This document shows, piece by piece, positions 43,672 to 53,231 of a DNA stretch of 64,000 bases; the first letter of the stretch is position 1, and each line of letters opens with the position of its first letter. Below the pieces are notes generated by a model. It had not been told where the DNA came from and did not search any database. It saw nothing but the letters and a program-made list of their open reading frames with translations. This DNA is from Duganella aceris (GTDB lineage: Bacteria > Pseudomonadota > Gammaproteobacteria > Burkholderiales > Burkholderiaceae_D): NCBI RefSeq assembly GCF_011090165.1, contig NZ_JAADJT010000001.1, positions 186,001 through 250,000 of the forward strand, given 5' to 3'. The translations under genes were made by a program, and so were the position numbers.

Positions 43672-44607
43672 ATGCAGCTGCCCCGCCCGTCCCGACTTTC
43701 CCGACTATGCGCCGCAGCCTGCCTCGGCATTCTGCTGAGCGCGCAAGCCGGCGCCGCCGACACCAGGCACGCGCTGGTGCTGATGACCGACTTCGGCACC
43801 GGCGACGGCGCGGTCTCGGCGATGCACGGCGTCGCCTTCGGCGTCGACCCGGCGCTGAATGTTTCCGACCTGACGCATGAAATCCCCGACTACGACATCT
43901 GGCTCGGCGCCTACCGCCTGTACCAGACCGCCAACTACTGGCCGCAGGGCAGCGTGTTCGTCTCGGTGATCGATCCGGGCGTCGGCACCGAGCGCAAGTC
44001 GGTGGTGTTGAAAACCAAAGAAGGCCGCTACTTCGTCGGCCCCAACAACGGCCTGTTCACCTTGATCGCCGAGCGCGACGGCGTGGCCGAACTGCGCGAG
44101 ATCGACGAGAAGGTCAACCGCCTGGCCGGTTCCGGCGAATCCTACACCTTCCACGGCCGCGACGTGTACGCGTATGTCGGCGCGCGGCTGGCGTCGGGCG
44201 CGATCAGCTTCGAGCAGGTCGGCCCGGTGCTGGCCAGCGACTCGGTGGTGAAGATCCCTTACCAGAAGGCGGTCCGGGTCGGCAATGTCATCAAGGGCAT
44301 CGTGCCGGTGCTGGACGTCAAGTACGGCAACGTCTGGACCAATATTCCGAAGTCGCTGTTCGATGAATTGAAGATCGGCCTGCACGACCCGGTGCAGGTG
44401 CGCATCCTGCACAACGGCAAGCTGGTGAACAAGGTGGTGGCGCCGTTCGAGCACACCTTCGGCGGCGTGGCCAAGGGCAAGCCGCTGGTCTACCTGAACA
44501 GCCTGCTCGAAGTGGCGGTCGCGACCAGCCAGGGCAACTACGCTTCCAGGCACAAGATCGAATCCGGCGTCGACTGGGAAGTCGAGATCAGCAAGGCCGC
44601 CAAGTAA
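43672..44607 (+). CDS. Exported SAM hydrolase / chlorinase-fluorinase family protein
   Basis: 311 residues with a signal peptide (about 1-29, cut near AGAADT). The SAM-dependent chlorinase/fluorinase/hydroxide-adenosyltransferase fold is seen in LMTDFGTGDGAVSAMHGVA, VSVIDPGVGTERK, VGPNNGLFTL and the late NVWTNIP segment. Known members use cytosolic SAM, so an exported copy is puzzling: it may act on extracellular SAM or a related nucleoside. It starts 12 bases after the HD-GYP gene, AGGA upstream; co-transcribed. Confidence 0.85.
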   Translation: MQLPRPSRLSRLCAAACLGILLSAQAGAADTRHALVLMTDFGTGDGAVSAMHGVAFGVDPALNVSDLTHEIPDYDIWLGAYRLYQTANYWPQGSVFVSVIDPGVGTERKSVVLKTKEGRYFVGPNNGLFTLIAERDGVAELREIDEKVNRLAGSGESYTFHGRDVYAYVGARLASGAISFEQVGPVLASDSVVKIPYQKAVRVGNVIKGIVPVLDVKYGNVWTNIPKSLFDELKIGLHDPVQVRILHNGKLVNKVVAPFEHTFGGVAKGKPLVYLNSLLEVAVATSQGNYASRHKIESGVDWEVEISKAAK

Positions 44608-44747
44608 TCAGGCGGCAAGCGGCATATCGGCAGGATTGGGCAGCGGGACGGCAGGATCAGGCTGTCGCCCGCGACTCGCCGGTGCACGCGCTGATCGACC
44701 AGGGCACGGTGTCCTGGTCGATCGCGCCGGTGCGGCACGGCGTGTGA

Positions 44748-46691
44748 CTACTTGCGGCGCACCTTCGGGAAGCGCAGCTTGTAGTGCAACCCCATGCCCG
44801 GCGCGCTGACCACCTTGACGGTGCCGCCCAGCGCGCCCGTCACCAGGTTGAACAGGATGTGCGCGCCGAGGCCGCTGCCGCCCGAGCCGCGCTTGGTGGT
44901 GAAGAAGGGATCGAACAGCTGGCCCAGCGTCGCGGTGTCCATGCCGATGCCGTCGTCGCTGTAGTCGAAGTCGACGAAATCGCCGTCGACCTTGCCGGTG
45001 ATCCTGATCTTGCCCGGCTGCCCCTCCTCGAAACCGTGCACCAGCGAATTCACCACCATGTTGGTGATGATCTGCGACACCGCGCCGGGGAAGCTGGCCA
45101 GCTCGATATTTTGCGCGCAATCGATGTCGATCGTCACCGGCTTGCCCTTGAGTTTCGGTTGCAGCGACAGCAGCACCTCGTCCAGGTACTTGCGCAGGTT
45201 GAAGCTGCGGATATCGTCCGACGACTGGTCCACCGCCACCTGCTTGAAGCTGCGCACCAGCGCCGCCGCCCGCTGCGTGTTGGTGGTCATGATGCGTAGC
45301 GACTGGTCGATGATGTCGAGGAACTGATTCAAGCCATCCTCGTCCAGCGTGCCATTGGCCATGTCCTCGCGGGTCAGCTTCAACTCCTCCACCAGATGGC
45401 TGGTGGCGGTGACGCAGATGCCCAGCGGCGTATTGATCTCGTGCGCCACGCCGGCCACCAGGCGGCCCAGCGAGGCCAGCTTCTCCTGGCGCACCAGCTC
45501 GCCCTGCGCATTCTTCAGCGACGACAGCGCGTTTTCCAGCGCCGCGTTCTGCTCCTCCAGCGCATCCTTGGCGCGGCGGATTTCGCGGTCCGCCTGCATG
45601 CGCGCGATCGCCACCGCCACGTGGCTGGCCATGAAGGCCAGGATGTCGAGGTCGGCCTGGGTGTAGATCGCCGACTCGTCGTAGCTTTGCACGATGATCA
45701 CGCCGTAGGCCTGGTCGCCCAGCAGCATCGGCGCGCCCATCCAGCTGGTGATATCGACGTTGCCCAGCGGATGCTCCATCTCGCCGCTGTCGACCAGCGC
45801 CTGGAAGCCGGCGCGGTCGAGCAGCATCGCCTGCTTGCGGTGCAGGATGTACGAAGACATGCCGACGCCGTAATCGAAACGCTTGACCGGCGCCTGCTCG
45901 TCCTTCTCATCGACGAAGTACGGGATGCTGATTTCCTTGGTGTCCGGGTGATACAGCGCCATCAGGAAATTCTGCGCCGGCACCAGCTCGCTGATGATCT
46001 GGTGCAGCCGCAGGTTGAGGCGGCTGCCGCCGGTGGCCGTGGCCGACAGGTTGGCCAGCTCGTACAGCGCGCGCTGGATATTCTCCGCGCGGCGCCGCTC
46101 GGCCACCTCGTGCGCCAGCAACGCGGTACGCTCCTGCACCGCGCGCTCCAGCCGGTCCACGCTCTGCAAGCCCTGCAGCGCGCTGGAGACGTGGTTGGCG
46201 ATCAGCGCGAACAGCGCCTGGTCTTCCTCGCTGAAGGTGTGCTGCTTGTCGTAGCTCTGGATCACGATGGCGCCCAGCGCCTGGTGGTTCTGGTCCAGCA
46301 GCGGACAGCCCATCCAATGCTCGGCGATGGTGCCGATGCCGAAATCGGCGTTGGCCTGGCGCTTGGAAACGTGCTCGGCCGCCGTCATCACGGTGTTCTG
46401 GCGGCTCAGGATGACGCCGGCGGTCGGCGACTCGCCCGCCACCAGCTCGAACAATTCTTCCCGGTTGGGGGGCTCGTCGACCTCATCGACGTAGTACACG
46501 AAGCGCACCATATTGGCCGCCCCGTCGCGGTCGCTGAGCGCCACGAAGAAGTTCGCCGCATACATGATGCGCCCCAGCGCCGCATGCACGGCCTGGAGGA
46601 ATTCGCTGATATCGGTGCAGCTGCTCGACTTCTGCCCGATCTCGAGCAGCATGGTTTGGACGGCTTCCAGCCGGGTGAGACGACTTTCCAT
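44748..46691 (-). CDS. GAF-GAF sensor histidine kinase
   Basis: 647 residues from ATG 46691 with AGGAAA upstream (the GTG at 46712 is weaker). Two GAF domains (about 10-165 and 205-375), coiled coil, HisKA with GVAHEINTPLG, and HATPase: FPGAVSQIITNMVVNS, DDGIGMD, and FFTTKRGSGGSGLGAHI. Cytosolic sensor; GAF ligands unknown. The nearby HD-GYP response regulator may be its partner, though on the opposite strand. The unknown 169-residue gene lies 48 bases upstream on the same strand. Confidence 0.92.
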   Translation of the reverse strand: MESRLTRLEAVQTMLLEIGQKSSSCTDISEFLQAVHAALGRIMYAANFFVALSDRDGAANMVRFVYYVDEVDEPPNREELFELVAGESPTAGVILSRQNTVMTAAEHVSKRQANADFGIGTIAEHWMGCPLLDQNHQALGAIVIQSYDKQHTFSEEDQALFALIANHVSSALQGLQSVDRLERAVQERTALLAHEVAERRRAENIQRALYELANLSATATGGSRLNLRLHQIISELVPAQNFLMALYHPDTKEISIPYFVDEKDEQAPVKRFDYGVGMSSYILHRKQAMLLDRAGFQALVDSGEMEHPLGNVDITSWMGAPMLLGDQAYGVIIVQSYDESAIYTQADLDILAFMASHVAVAIARMQADREIRRAKDALEEQNAALENALSSLKNAQGELVRQEKLASLGRLVAGVAHEINTPLGICVTATSHLVEELKLTREDMANGTLDEDGLNQFLDIIDQSLRIMTTNTQRAAALVRSFKQVAVDQSSDDIRSFNLRKYLDEVLLSLQPKLKGKPVTIDIDCAQNIELASFPGAVSQIITNMVVNSLVHGFEEGQPGKIRITGKVDGDFVDFDYSDDGIGMDTATLGQLFDPFFTTKRGSGGSGLGAHILFNLVTGALGGTVKVVSAPGMGLHYKLRFPKVRRK

Positions 46692-46739
46692 CAGGTTTCC
46701 TATGTTGTGCACATGCGCATAGGAAATACTAGCAGGTAA

Positions 46740-47249
46740 TCAGGGCTTCTTGTAACCGTTCTCGATCCAAGCCGACGCACTTGCCACACTCAGCTTGAAA
46801 GTCGGCGCCACGCGCACCTGGGCCAGCTCCTCGCCGTACTGGTCGAAGGCGGTCAGGGTGGCGTAGGCGTCGTCCTCGTCCGGCACGATGTCGAGGTTGA
46901 CCTTGACCTGGCCGCCGTCGTCGGTGTTGACGAACACGTTCTTGTGCAGCTGCGCGTGCAGTTGCTGCTCGTGGCGGCGGATCACCTCGTTGGCGGTCTT
47001 GACCAGCGTGTTGAAGGCGTTGACGTCCAGCGGCTTCGGATTCTTCTTGTCGCGGCCCATGGTCCACGGACCGACCAGCGCCGGCTCCGGCTCGCCGTCC
47101 TTGATCATCGCCACCGCCCAGCCCTCGTCGTCATCGTTCTTGATGACGCGCGCGGTCCAGCCGTTTCCCTGCCAAACGCGCGCCTCCTGGATCGGTGCGT
47201 CGTCGTCCTGGTCCTGCGGCTGGTCTTGATCTGGGTAGTCGTTGCTCAT
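46740..47249 (-). CDS. Hypothetical protein with acidic N-terminus
   Basis: 169 residues from ATG 47249. The first 20 residues are Asp/Gln rich (MSNDYPDQDQPQDQDDD). The rest looks folded, with WQGNGWTARVIKNDDDEGWAVA and the middle QQLHAQLHKNVF. No family recognised and no export signal. The gene lies upstream of the kinase and may be co-transcribed. Function unknown. Confidence 0.75.
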   Translation of the reverse strand: MSNDYPDQDQPQDQDDDAPIQEARVWQGNGWTARVIKNDDDEGWAVAMIKDGEPEPALVGPWTMGRDKKNPKPLDVNAFNTLVKTANEVIRRHEQQLHAQLHKNVFVNTDDGGQVKVNLDIVPDEDDAYATLTAFDQYGEELAQVRVAPTFKLSVASASAWIENGYKKP

Positions 47250-47330
47250 GCTTATGGCTCGTGTCGAAATAAAGGTCGGGGTGGAATAATAAGCGGCAAG
47301 CTCCGTAACAACAATAGAAAGTCGGCAATC

Positions 47331-48404
47331 ATGCGCAATCTCTGTCCCACCCTCCTCGCCATCGCCGCCTGCGGCGCGGTCCATGCCCAGGACGCCACCG
47401 TGCAGGTCTATGCCCGCCTCAACCTCGGGCTGGAGAGCGTGCGCGCCGACGACGTCCGCACCACGCGCATGAGCAACTACCGCTCGGTGCTGGGCTTTCG
47501 CGGCAGCGAAGACCTGGGCGGCGGGCTGAAGGCCATCTTCCAGATCGAAGGCACGCTGTCGCCCGACACCGGGGCCGGCAGCCCGGCCGCGCGCGACACC
47601 CGGGTCGGCCTCGAAGGCGCGGCCGGGACGCTGTTCGCCGGCAATTGGGTGACGCCGTACAACGGCGCCACCGCCGGCCTCGATCCCTACTATCCGACCA
47701 CCGCCGGCTATATGAGCATCATGGGCAACGGCGCCGCCGCCACCGTCAGCAACGTCAGCGACACCTCGTCGTTCGACCGCCGCCAGCAAAACAGCGTGCA
47801 TTACTGGACGCCGGTGTGGAACGGCCTGCAATTGCGCGTGGCGCACGGCTTGAACGAGGAACGCCCGGCCGGCGGCGCCAAACCGTCGCTGACCTCGGCC
47901 GCGGCGATCTACGAACGGGGGCCGTGGTACGGCGCCGCCAGCTACGAGCGCCATCACGAATACCAGGGCGCGGGACTGAACGACAGCGGCGCCAAGCTGG
48001 CGGCCGCCTACCGCTTCGGCGACACCCGCGTGGCGCTGATCGGCGAGCGGCTGCGCTACGACACCGCCGCCGGCACGCTCAGGCGCAACGCGGTGTACGT
48101 TTCCGTGACGCATCAGATCGGCCGGCATGCGCTGAAGCTGGGCGTGGCCCGCGCCGGCGACGGCGGCGGTAGCGCGCCGGACGGCGCCACCATCGGCGCC
48201 GTCCGCAAGGGCACGGACACCGGCGCCACCCACTACACGGCCGGCTATGACTACAATTTCTCGAAGCGCACCGCGCTGTTCGCGTTCTACACGCACCTGT
48301 CCAACCAGCGCAACGGCGTGGTGGACTTTGCGATCAACAGTCTGGCGCCGTCGCCCGGCGCCACGCTGAAGGGCGTCGCGCTCGGCATCCGGCACGCGTT
48401 CTGA
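47331..48404 (+). CDS. Gram-negative porin
   Basis: 357 residues from ATG 47331; signal peptide ends near VHAQDA. The betaproteobacterial porin pattern is seen in VQVYARLNLGLESV, LGFRGSEDLGGGLKAIFQIE, FAGNWVTPYNGATAG and the C-terminal phenylalanine of GIRHAF, which is needed for outer-membrane insertion. Forms a diffusion pore, selectivity unknown. A terminator follows. Confidence 0.93.
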   Translation: MRNLCPTLLAIAACGAVHAQDATVQVYARLNLGLESVRADDVRTTRMSNYRSVLGFRGSEDLGGGLKAIFQIEGTLSPDTGAGSPAARDTRVGLEGAAGTLFAGNWVTPYNGATAGLDPYYPTTAGYMSIMGNGAAATVSNVSDTSSFDRRQQNSVHYWTPVWNGLQLRVAHGLNEERPAGGAKPSLTSAAAIYERGPWYGAASYERHHEYQGAGLNDSGAKLAAAYRFGDTRVALIGERLRYDTAAGTLRRNAVYVSVTHQIGRHALKLGVARAGDGGGSAPDGATIGAVRKGTDTGATHYTAGYDYNFSKRTALFAFYTHLSNQRNGVVDFAINSLAPSPGATLKGVALGIRHAF

Positions 48405-48425
48405 TTCACCGACCGCCAACACCAA

Positions 48426-48447
48426 AGCCCGCGAAAGCGGGCTTTTT
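48426..48447 (+). terminator. Rho-independent terminator after the porin gene
   Basis: Perfect 7-base stem AGCCCGC / GCGGGCT with a GAAA tetraloop and T run. Confidence 0.92.
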
Positions 48448-48465
48448 CTTCGGCTGCCGACGGGA

Positions 48466-48708
48466 TTAGCAAGTCATGCAAGGCGGCCGTTCGGTGATCG
48501 GCGGTTTCAGCGGCGTGACGCGCGGATCGATGGCCGGCTCCGGCATCTGATAGCTGAACGGTGTGATGATAATGGGCGGTATCGCAGGCGGCGCCGATGG
48601 CGGACCCTTCGGACCTCCGTCGGACAGTTGCCGGACGCTACGCTGGCGCCTCGTGCGATTGCGTGCCGAGGATATCGATTGACCCTCGTTCATTTCTAGC
48701 CATGCCAT
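48466..48708 (-). CDS. Small Pro-rich hypothetical protein ending in CxxC
   Basis: 80 residues from ATG 48708 with GGGAGGA upstream, a better start than the ATG 21 bases earlier. The N-terminus is basic (ARNRTRRQRSVRQ), the remainder Pro rich (PPSAPPAIPP), and the last residues are CMTC. Unusual composition; no family recognised. The CxxC could bind metal or link a disulfide. Confidence 0.55.
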   Translation of the reverse strand: MAWLEMNEGQSISSARNRTRRQRSVRQLSDGGPKGPPSAPPAIPPIIITPFSYQMPEPAIDPRVTPLKPPITERPPCMTC

Positions 48709-48932
48709 GTTGGAGTCCTCCCTGCGCAAGTCAGGTTATCAGTATAGGACGCGATATCTTTAAATCAAGGATCAATCGTCCGCCGCCGCGTTCGTCGCCG
48801 CCTGCGGGCGTTCCATCCCGCAAATCCGCCGGTCTGTCGCAATCCGCTGGTCCGCGAGCGGGCTCGTCGGTACAGTTCAACCATGCCAAACGGCAAACCA
48901 GAACAACGAACAACCACCGACCGAGGTAAGCC

Positions 48933-49325
48933 ATGAAAACCAATGCCAAGAAACTGATACTCGCCGCCTTCATCTTCCTGCTGGCCGTGATGGTCTGGCA
49001 GTCCATCTTCGGCGACAGCATGAACGTCAACATCGACGGCGACGAGATCGACGGTCCGCTGGGCGCGGTGCTGGCCTTGTTCTTCGGCGGCGCCGGCCTG
49101 TTGATCGGCGGCGTGGTGACGGTCTGCGTGGCGATCTTCCTGTGCCTGCTGTTCGCCGGCCTCGGCATCCTGATGGTGGGCGGCATGGCGCTGGCGGCGG
49201 TGATCGTGGTAGCGGCGGTGTCGCCCCTGCTGCTGCCGCTGCTGATACCGATCGGCATCTACTGGTTCTTCTCGGCACGCTCCCGCAAGCAGCGCCAGCG
49301 CGCCATGATCGAACACGCGGTCTAA
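48933..49325 (+). CDS. Small hydrophobic inner-membrane protein
   Basis: 130 residues with hydrophobic helices near 8-24, 42-60, 62-85 and 88-118, a short charged loop (NVNIDGDEIDG) after the first helix and a basic tail RSRKQRQR. No family recognised. Precedes a convergent cyclase gene. Confidence 0.75.
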   Translation: MKTNAKKLILAAFIFLLAVMVWQSIFGDSMNVNIDGDEIDGPLGAVLALFFGGAGLLIGGVVTVCVAIFLCLLFAGLGILMVGGMALAAVIVVAAVSPLLLPLLIPIGIYWFFSARSRKQRQRAMIEHAV

Positions 49326-49355
49326 GCAGCCGACAGCTGACGTTTCACACCAGTT

Positions 49356-52300
49356 TCAATCGGAAGCGGCCGGGACCTGAACTCCCGGCCGATCCGCCTC
49401 GACATCCAGCAATTCCACCCGGTTGCGCCCGCCGCGTTTGGCGCAGTACAAGGCCTGGTCGGCACGGATCAGCGCCGCGTCGCCGTCCGGATGCCCGCCA
49501 TCCATCACCGCCAAGCCGATGCTGACCGTCACGCGCAGCGCGGTGCCGTCGGCCAGCAACATCGGCGTCTCCGCCACCCGCACACGCAGCCGCTCGGCGA
49601 ACACCGCCGCCGCATCCAGCTCGGTCCCCGGCAACAAAATCGCGAACTCCTCGCCGCCGATGCGGCCCAGCATGTCGATCTTGCGCTGGCCGTCGCGCAT
49701 CAGCTCGGCAAGCTGGCGCAGCACGGTGTCGCCGGCCGCGTGGCCGTGCTCGTCGTTGATGCGCTTGAAGTGGTCGATGTCGAGCAGCAGCACCGCCGCG
49801 CGGTCGCTGATCTCGCGCTGCAGGCGCCCTTCCTCGTCGGCCAGCCGGCCCATGAATTCGCGCCGGTTCGGCAGCCCGGTGAGGAAATCGGTGGTGGCCA
49901 GCACCCGCAGTTCGTCGTCCATGCGGCGCCGCTCGGTGATGTCCAGCGTCGAAACGATGACGAAGTCCAGGCTGTGGGTATGGCCCGGCATCACCAGCAA
50001 GGTCACCTCGTTGAGCCGGGTCACGCCGTCGAGCCGCTCGAAGCTGCCCTCGCAGGCGAAAAAGTGGCGTCCCTGCGCCAGCGCCGCCAGCGCCAGCGCG
50101 AAATTGGGCAGGGCGGCGGCGTCGAAATTCTGCGCCAGGCTCAGCGCGGCCAGGTCTTTGCGTCCCGCCGGCGCGCCGACCTGCGCCAGCGCGGCGGCGT
50201 TGACGTCGAGGATGCGCACCAGCGCCGCCAGCCGCCGCAGCTGGCTCGGGTTGGCTTGCAGGTAGCGCGCCAGGTCGTCGATGCCGGACAGCTCGAGCTC
50301 GGCCAGCGCGGCGCGCACCGCCGACCAGTCCTGTTCCCACAGCGCCACCGGCGCGTGGTCGTACAGGCTGCGGAAGCGCGCCTCGCCGGCGCGCAGCGCC
50401 ACCGCCGCCTGCGCCTGCTCGATGGCGATGCCGGCCAGCCGCGCCGCCTGCTCGATCAGCGCGATGTTCGCCATGCTGGGCCGGCGCGCGTCGCGGTGGT
50501 AAATGGCGAAAGTGCCCAGCACATTGCCGCCGGCGCCGTAGATCGGATCGGACCAGCATGATCCCAGCCGCGCCTGCAGCGCCAGGTCGCGGTAGGCGGC
50601 CCACGACGGCGCGTTGCGGATATCCTCGACGATGACGCGGCTGCGCGTCAGCACCGCCTCGCCGCAGGCGCCGAGGCCACCATGGATCGACTTGCCGTGC
50701 ACGGCGGCGTTGAAAAAGCCCGGCAGGCTGGGCGCCGCGCCCACCAGCAGATGCTCGCCCTGCTCGTCGAGCAGCAGGATGCTGCACAACATGTCCTCGT
50801 TGTCGGTCTCGACGCCGCGCACCACGCTTTCCAGGATGGTTTGCAGCGGCGCGCCGGTGGCCAGCAACTCCAGCACGTGGCGCCGGGTCTGCTCGCGCTG
50901 TTCGATCTGGGTGCGCTCGGTGATGTCGCGGAACGACCAGAGCCGCGCCGGCTCGCTGCCCAGCTGCACGCCGCGCGTGTGCTGCTCGATCACCCGGCCG
51001 TCCTTCAGGTGCAGCACCTCGTGCTCGTCGGCCAGCGCCGCGCCGCGCTGCACGCCGGGCAGGGTCAGCTGCGGCGGCGCGTCCAGCCGCAGGCCGCAGT
51101 CGGGATGCTGCAACTGGCCGCACATATGCGCCATCAGCACCGCGCCGTCGCTTTGCCAGTCCAGCTGCTCCGGCACGTTCCACAGCTCGCGGAAGCGGCG
51201 GTTGGAATTGAGCACCGTGCCCTTCAGGTTGTCGACCAGGATGCCGTCGATGGTCGAATCGAGAATGCTGCGCAACACCGCCTGGCTGCGCTGCGCGCCG
51301 TCGGCCAGCACCAGCAGCGTGGTCTGGCCCTCCTTCAGCTCGTCGGCCAGGGTGCGCGCATGCGCCAGCGCCGCGCGCGCACGCACCCGGCCGCGCGCCA
51401 GCAGCCAGGTCAGCCATGCCAGCAACAGGCTGAGCGCGGCGCCGGAAGCGGCGATCTGCGCCGCCTTGCCGACGCGCGCGGCGCCGCCGGCGGCGCCCGG
51501 CAGCATGCCGATGCGCAGCGTCCAGCGGTGGCCGGCGATGCTGATCTGCTGCCGCATCGAGCGCAGGCCGGCGGCGCTATGCGGCACGCTGTCGTACATC
51601 CGCGTCGCCGGCAGGATGCCGTCGCCGTCGTAGATCTCCACGTCCAGCGCGGCGGCGCGCGGTCCGCCCAGTCCCGCCATCAGGTCGCCGGTGCGGAACG
51701 GCGCGTAGACCCAGCCGCGGATCGCGGCGCGGCGTTCGGCCAGCGTGCGCAGCGGCGGCGGCTGGCCATACACCGGCAGCACCACCAGGAAGCCGGCCTG
51801 CTCGGTCGCCTCGCCGGCCTCCTGCACCAGCCGGATCTTGCCGCTCATGGCGGGCCGGCCGGAATCGCGCGCCTGTTCCAGCGCGGCGCGCCGGGTCGGC
51901 TCGGAGGCCGGGTCGAAACCCAGCGCGCGGCGGTTGCTGTCGTTGAACGGTTCCAGGTAGACGATCGGGGCGTACCAGTCGCGCGCGCCGGCGGGCAGCA
52001 CGCGGTAGTCGGGATAACCCTCGCGCCGCACCATGGCCGTGTGGGCGTCGAGCTGGCCGGCGCCGACCAGGCGCATATAGCCGACCCCGTGCACGCCGGG
52101 GAAATGCAGATTCAGTTCCTGCCCGCCGACGTAGCTGCGGAACTCGTCCCGCTCCACGCTCTGCGAGCTGGCGAACAGCCCCTGCGCGCCATACAGCACC
52201 TGCACATAGGTCTGCATGCGCTGGTCGAGATTGTTGACCAGCTCGCGCGCGCGGCTGTCGAAATCGACTTGCGCCTCCTGTTCGGCGTCGTCGACGGCGC

Positions 52301-52418
52301 CCTGCCACAGCACGGCGGTCACGCCCAGGCAGCCGCCCAGCACCAGCGCCGGCAGAACGCTCGGCGAGAGCAGTTCCTGACGCAGCCGGCGCAGCCGAAC
52401 CTGGGCTGGCGAAGTCAT
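49356..52418 (-). CDS. CHASE-PAS-GAF-PAS-GGDEF diguanylate cyclase
   Basis: 1020 residues. Transmembrane helix near 22-42, periplasmic CHASE domain (about 75-300: LFASSQSVERDEFRSYV, LHFPGVHGVGYMRLV, RAALGFDP-like region), second helix near 320-345, PAS near 380-500, GAF 515-670, a second PAS-like domain, then GGDEF with IGGEEFAILLPG (active form GGEEF). Senses a small ligand outside the cell and makes c-di-GMP. Its ATG directly follows the queC stop (TAGATG), so the two are transcribed together. Confidence 0.93.
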   Translation of the reverse strand: MTSPAQVRLRRLRQELLSPSVLPALVLGGCLGVTAVLWQGAVDDAEQEAQVDFDSRARELVNNLDQRMQTYVQVLYGAQGLFASSQSVERDEFRSYVGGQELNLHFPGVHGVGYMRLVGAGQLDAHTAMVRREGYPDYRVLPAGARDWYAPIVYLEPFNDSNRRALGFDPASEPTRRAALEQARDSGRPAMSGKIRLVQEAGEATEQAGFLVVLPVYGQPPPLRTLAERRAAIRGWVYAPFRTGDLMAGLGGPRAAALDVEIYDGDGILPATRMYDSVPHSAAGLRSMRQQISIAGHRWTLRIGMLPGAAGGAARVGKAAQIAASGAALSLLLAWLTWLLARGRVRARAALAHARTLADELKEGQTTLLVLADGAQRSQAVLRSILDSTIDGILVDNLKGTVLNSNRRFRELWNVPEQLDWQSDGAVLMAHMCGQLQHPDCGLRLDAPPQLTLPGVQRGAALADEHEVLHLKDGRVIEQHTRGVQLGSEPARLWSFRDITERTQIEQREQTRRHVLELLATGAPLQTILESVVRGVETDNEDMLCSILLLDEQGEHLLVGAAPSLPGFFNAAVHGKSIHGGLGACGEAVLTRSRVIVEDIRNAPSWAAYRDLALQARLGSCWSDPIYGAGGNVLGTFAIYHRDARRPSMANIALIEQAARLAGIAIEQAQAAVALRAGEARFRSLYDHAPVALWEQDWSAVRAALAELELSGIDDLARYLQANPSQLRRLAALVRILDVNAAALAQVGAPAGRKDLAALSLAQNFDAAALPNFALALAALAQGRHFFACEGSFERLDGVTRLNEVTLLVMPGHTHSLDFVIVSTLDITERRRMDDELRVLATTDFLTGLPNRREFMGRLADEEGRLQREISDRAAVLLLDIDHFKRINDEHGHAAGDTVLRQLAELMRDGQRKIDMLGRIGGEEFAILLPGTELDAAAVFAERLRVRVAETPMLLADGTALRVTVSIGLAVMDGGHPDGDAALIRADQALYCAKRGGRNRVELLDVEADRPGVQVPAASD

Positions 52419-53126
52419 CTACACCTCGGTGCCCACGAACTGGCGGTAGCCGCGCGCGCGCAACGCGCACGCCGGACAGGTGCCGCAGCCGTAACCCCAA
52501 TCGTGCAGCGCGCCGCGCTCGCCCAGGTAGCAGGTGTGGGTGCCGTCGCGGATCAGGTCGACCAGCGCTAGGCCGCCCAGTTCCTGCGCCAGTTCCCAGG
52601 TTTGTTTTTTATCGCGCCACATCAGCGGCGTTTCCAGCTTGAGGCGGGTGTCCATGCCCAGGTTGAGCGCCACCTGCAAGGCCTTCATGGTGTCGTCGCG
52701 GCAGTCCGGATAGCCGGAGAAGTCGGTTTCGCACATGCCGCCCACCAGCACCGTCAGGCCGCGGCGGTAGGCGACGGTGGCGGCCACCGTCATGAACAGC
52801 AGGTTGCGGCCGGGGACGAAGGTGTTCGGCAGGCCGTTGGCCTGGGTCTCGATGGCGATATCGTGGGTCATCGCGGTCTGCGAGATCTTCGAGATCAGCG
52901 ACAGGTCGATCATGTGGTCTTCGCCAAGCCTGGCGTTCCACTCGGGCGACAGCGCGCGCAGGCTGTCGATCACGGTCGGACGCACGGTCAGTTCGACCGC
53001 GTGGCGCTGGCCGTAGTCGAAGCCGATGGTTTCGACCCGCGCGTAGTGTTTCAGCGCCCAGGCCAGGCAGGTGGTGGAGTCTTGTCCACCGCTAAACAGG
53101 ACCAGGGCGGTATCGGTAGGCAGCAT
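52419..53126 (-). CDS. queC: 7-cyano-7-deazaguanine synthase
   Basis: 235 residues. ATP-pyrophosphatase loop SGGQDS (12-17), [25 protein letters not shown], and a zinc site of C199, C214, C217 and C220 (CGTCPAC). QueC converts carboxy-deazaguanine to preQ0 with ATP and ammonia in queuosine synthesis. No other queuosine gene is in the window. It is followed by the CHASE-GGDEF gene with no gap. Confidence 0.97.
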   Translation of the reverse strand: MLPTDTALVLFSGGQDSTTCLAWALKHYARVETIGFDYGQRHAVELTVRPTVIDSLRALSPEWNARLGEDHMIDLSLISKISQTAMTHDIAIETQANGLPNTFVPGRNLLFMTVAATVAYRRGLTVLVGGMCETDFSGYPDCRDDTMKALQVALNLGMDTRLKLETPLMWRDKKQTWELAQELGGLALVDLIRDGTHTCYLGERGALHDWGYGCGTCPACALRARGYRQFVGTEV

Positions 53127-53200
53127 TACGTCGTTCTTTCCAGATGTTGCAATCTTATATGTACGCCATCATTTGGGGCATTCCGGTAACATGATGCTCA

Positions 53201-53216
53201 TGTACACTAAGGTACA
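53201..53216. repeat. Inverted repeat TGTAC-N6-GTACA before tamA
   Basis: Perfect 5-base arms (53201-53205, 53212-53216) in the divergent queC-tamA gap, 16 bases before the tamA start. A possible regulator site; no factor assigned. Confidence 0.35.
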
Positions 53217-53231
53217 CCTAGATGGAGTCTC

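Noticed and set aside
44643..44747. Short frame ending HALIDQGTVSWSIAPVRHGV after the SAM hydrolase-family gene
   Set aside because: No start or ribosome site and no recognised family; it may be a remnant but evidence is too thin.
53127..53200. preQ1 riboswitch before queC
   Set aside because: The leader shows no preQ1 aptamer pattern (no AC-rich tail pairing with a short stem).
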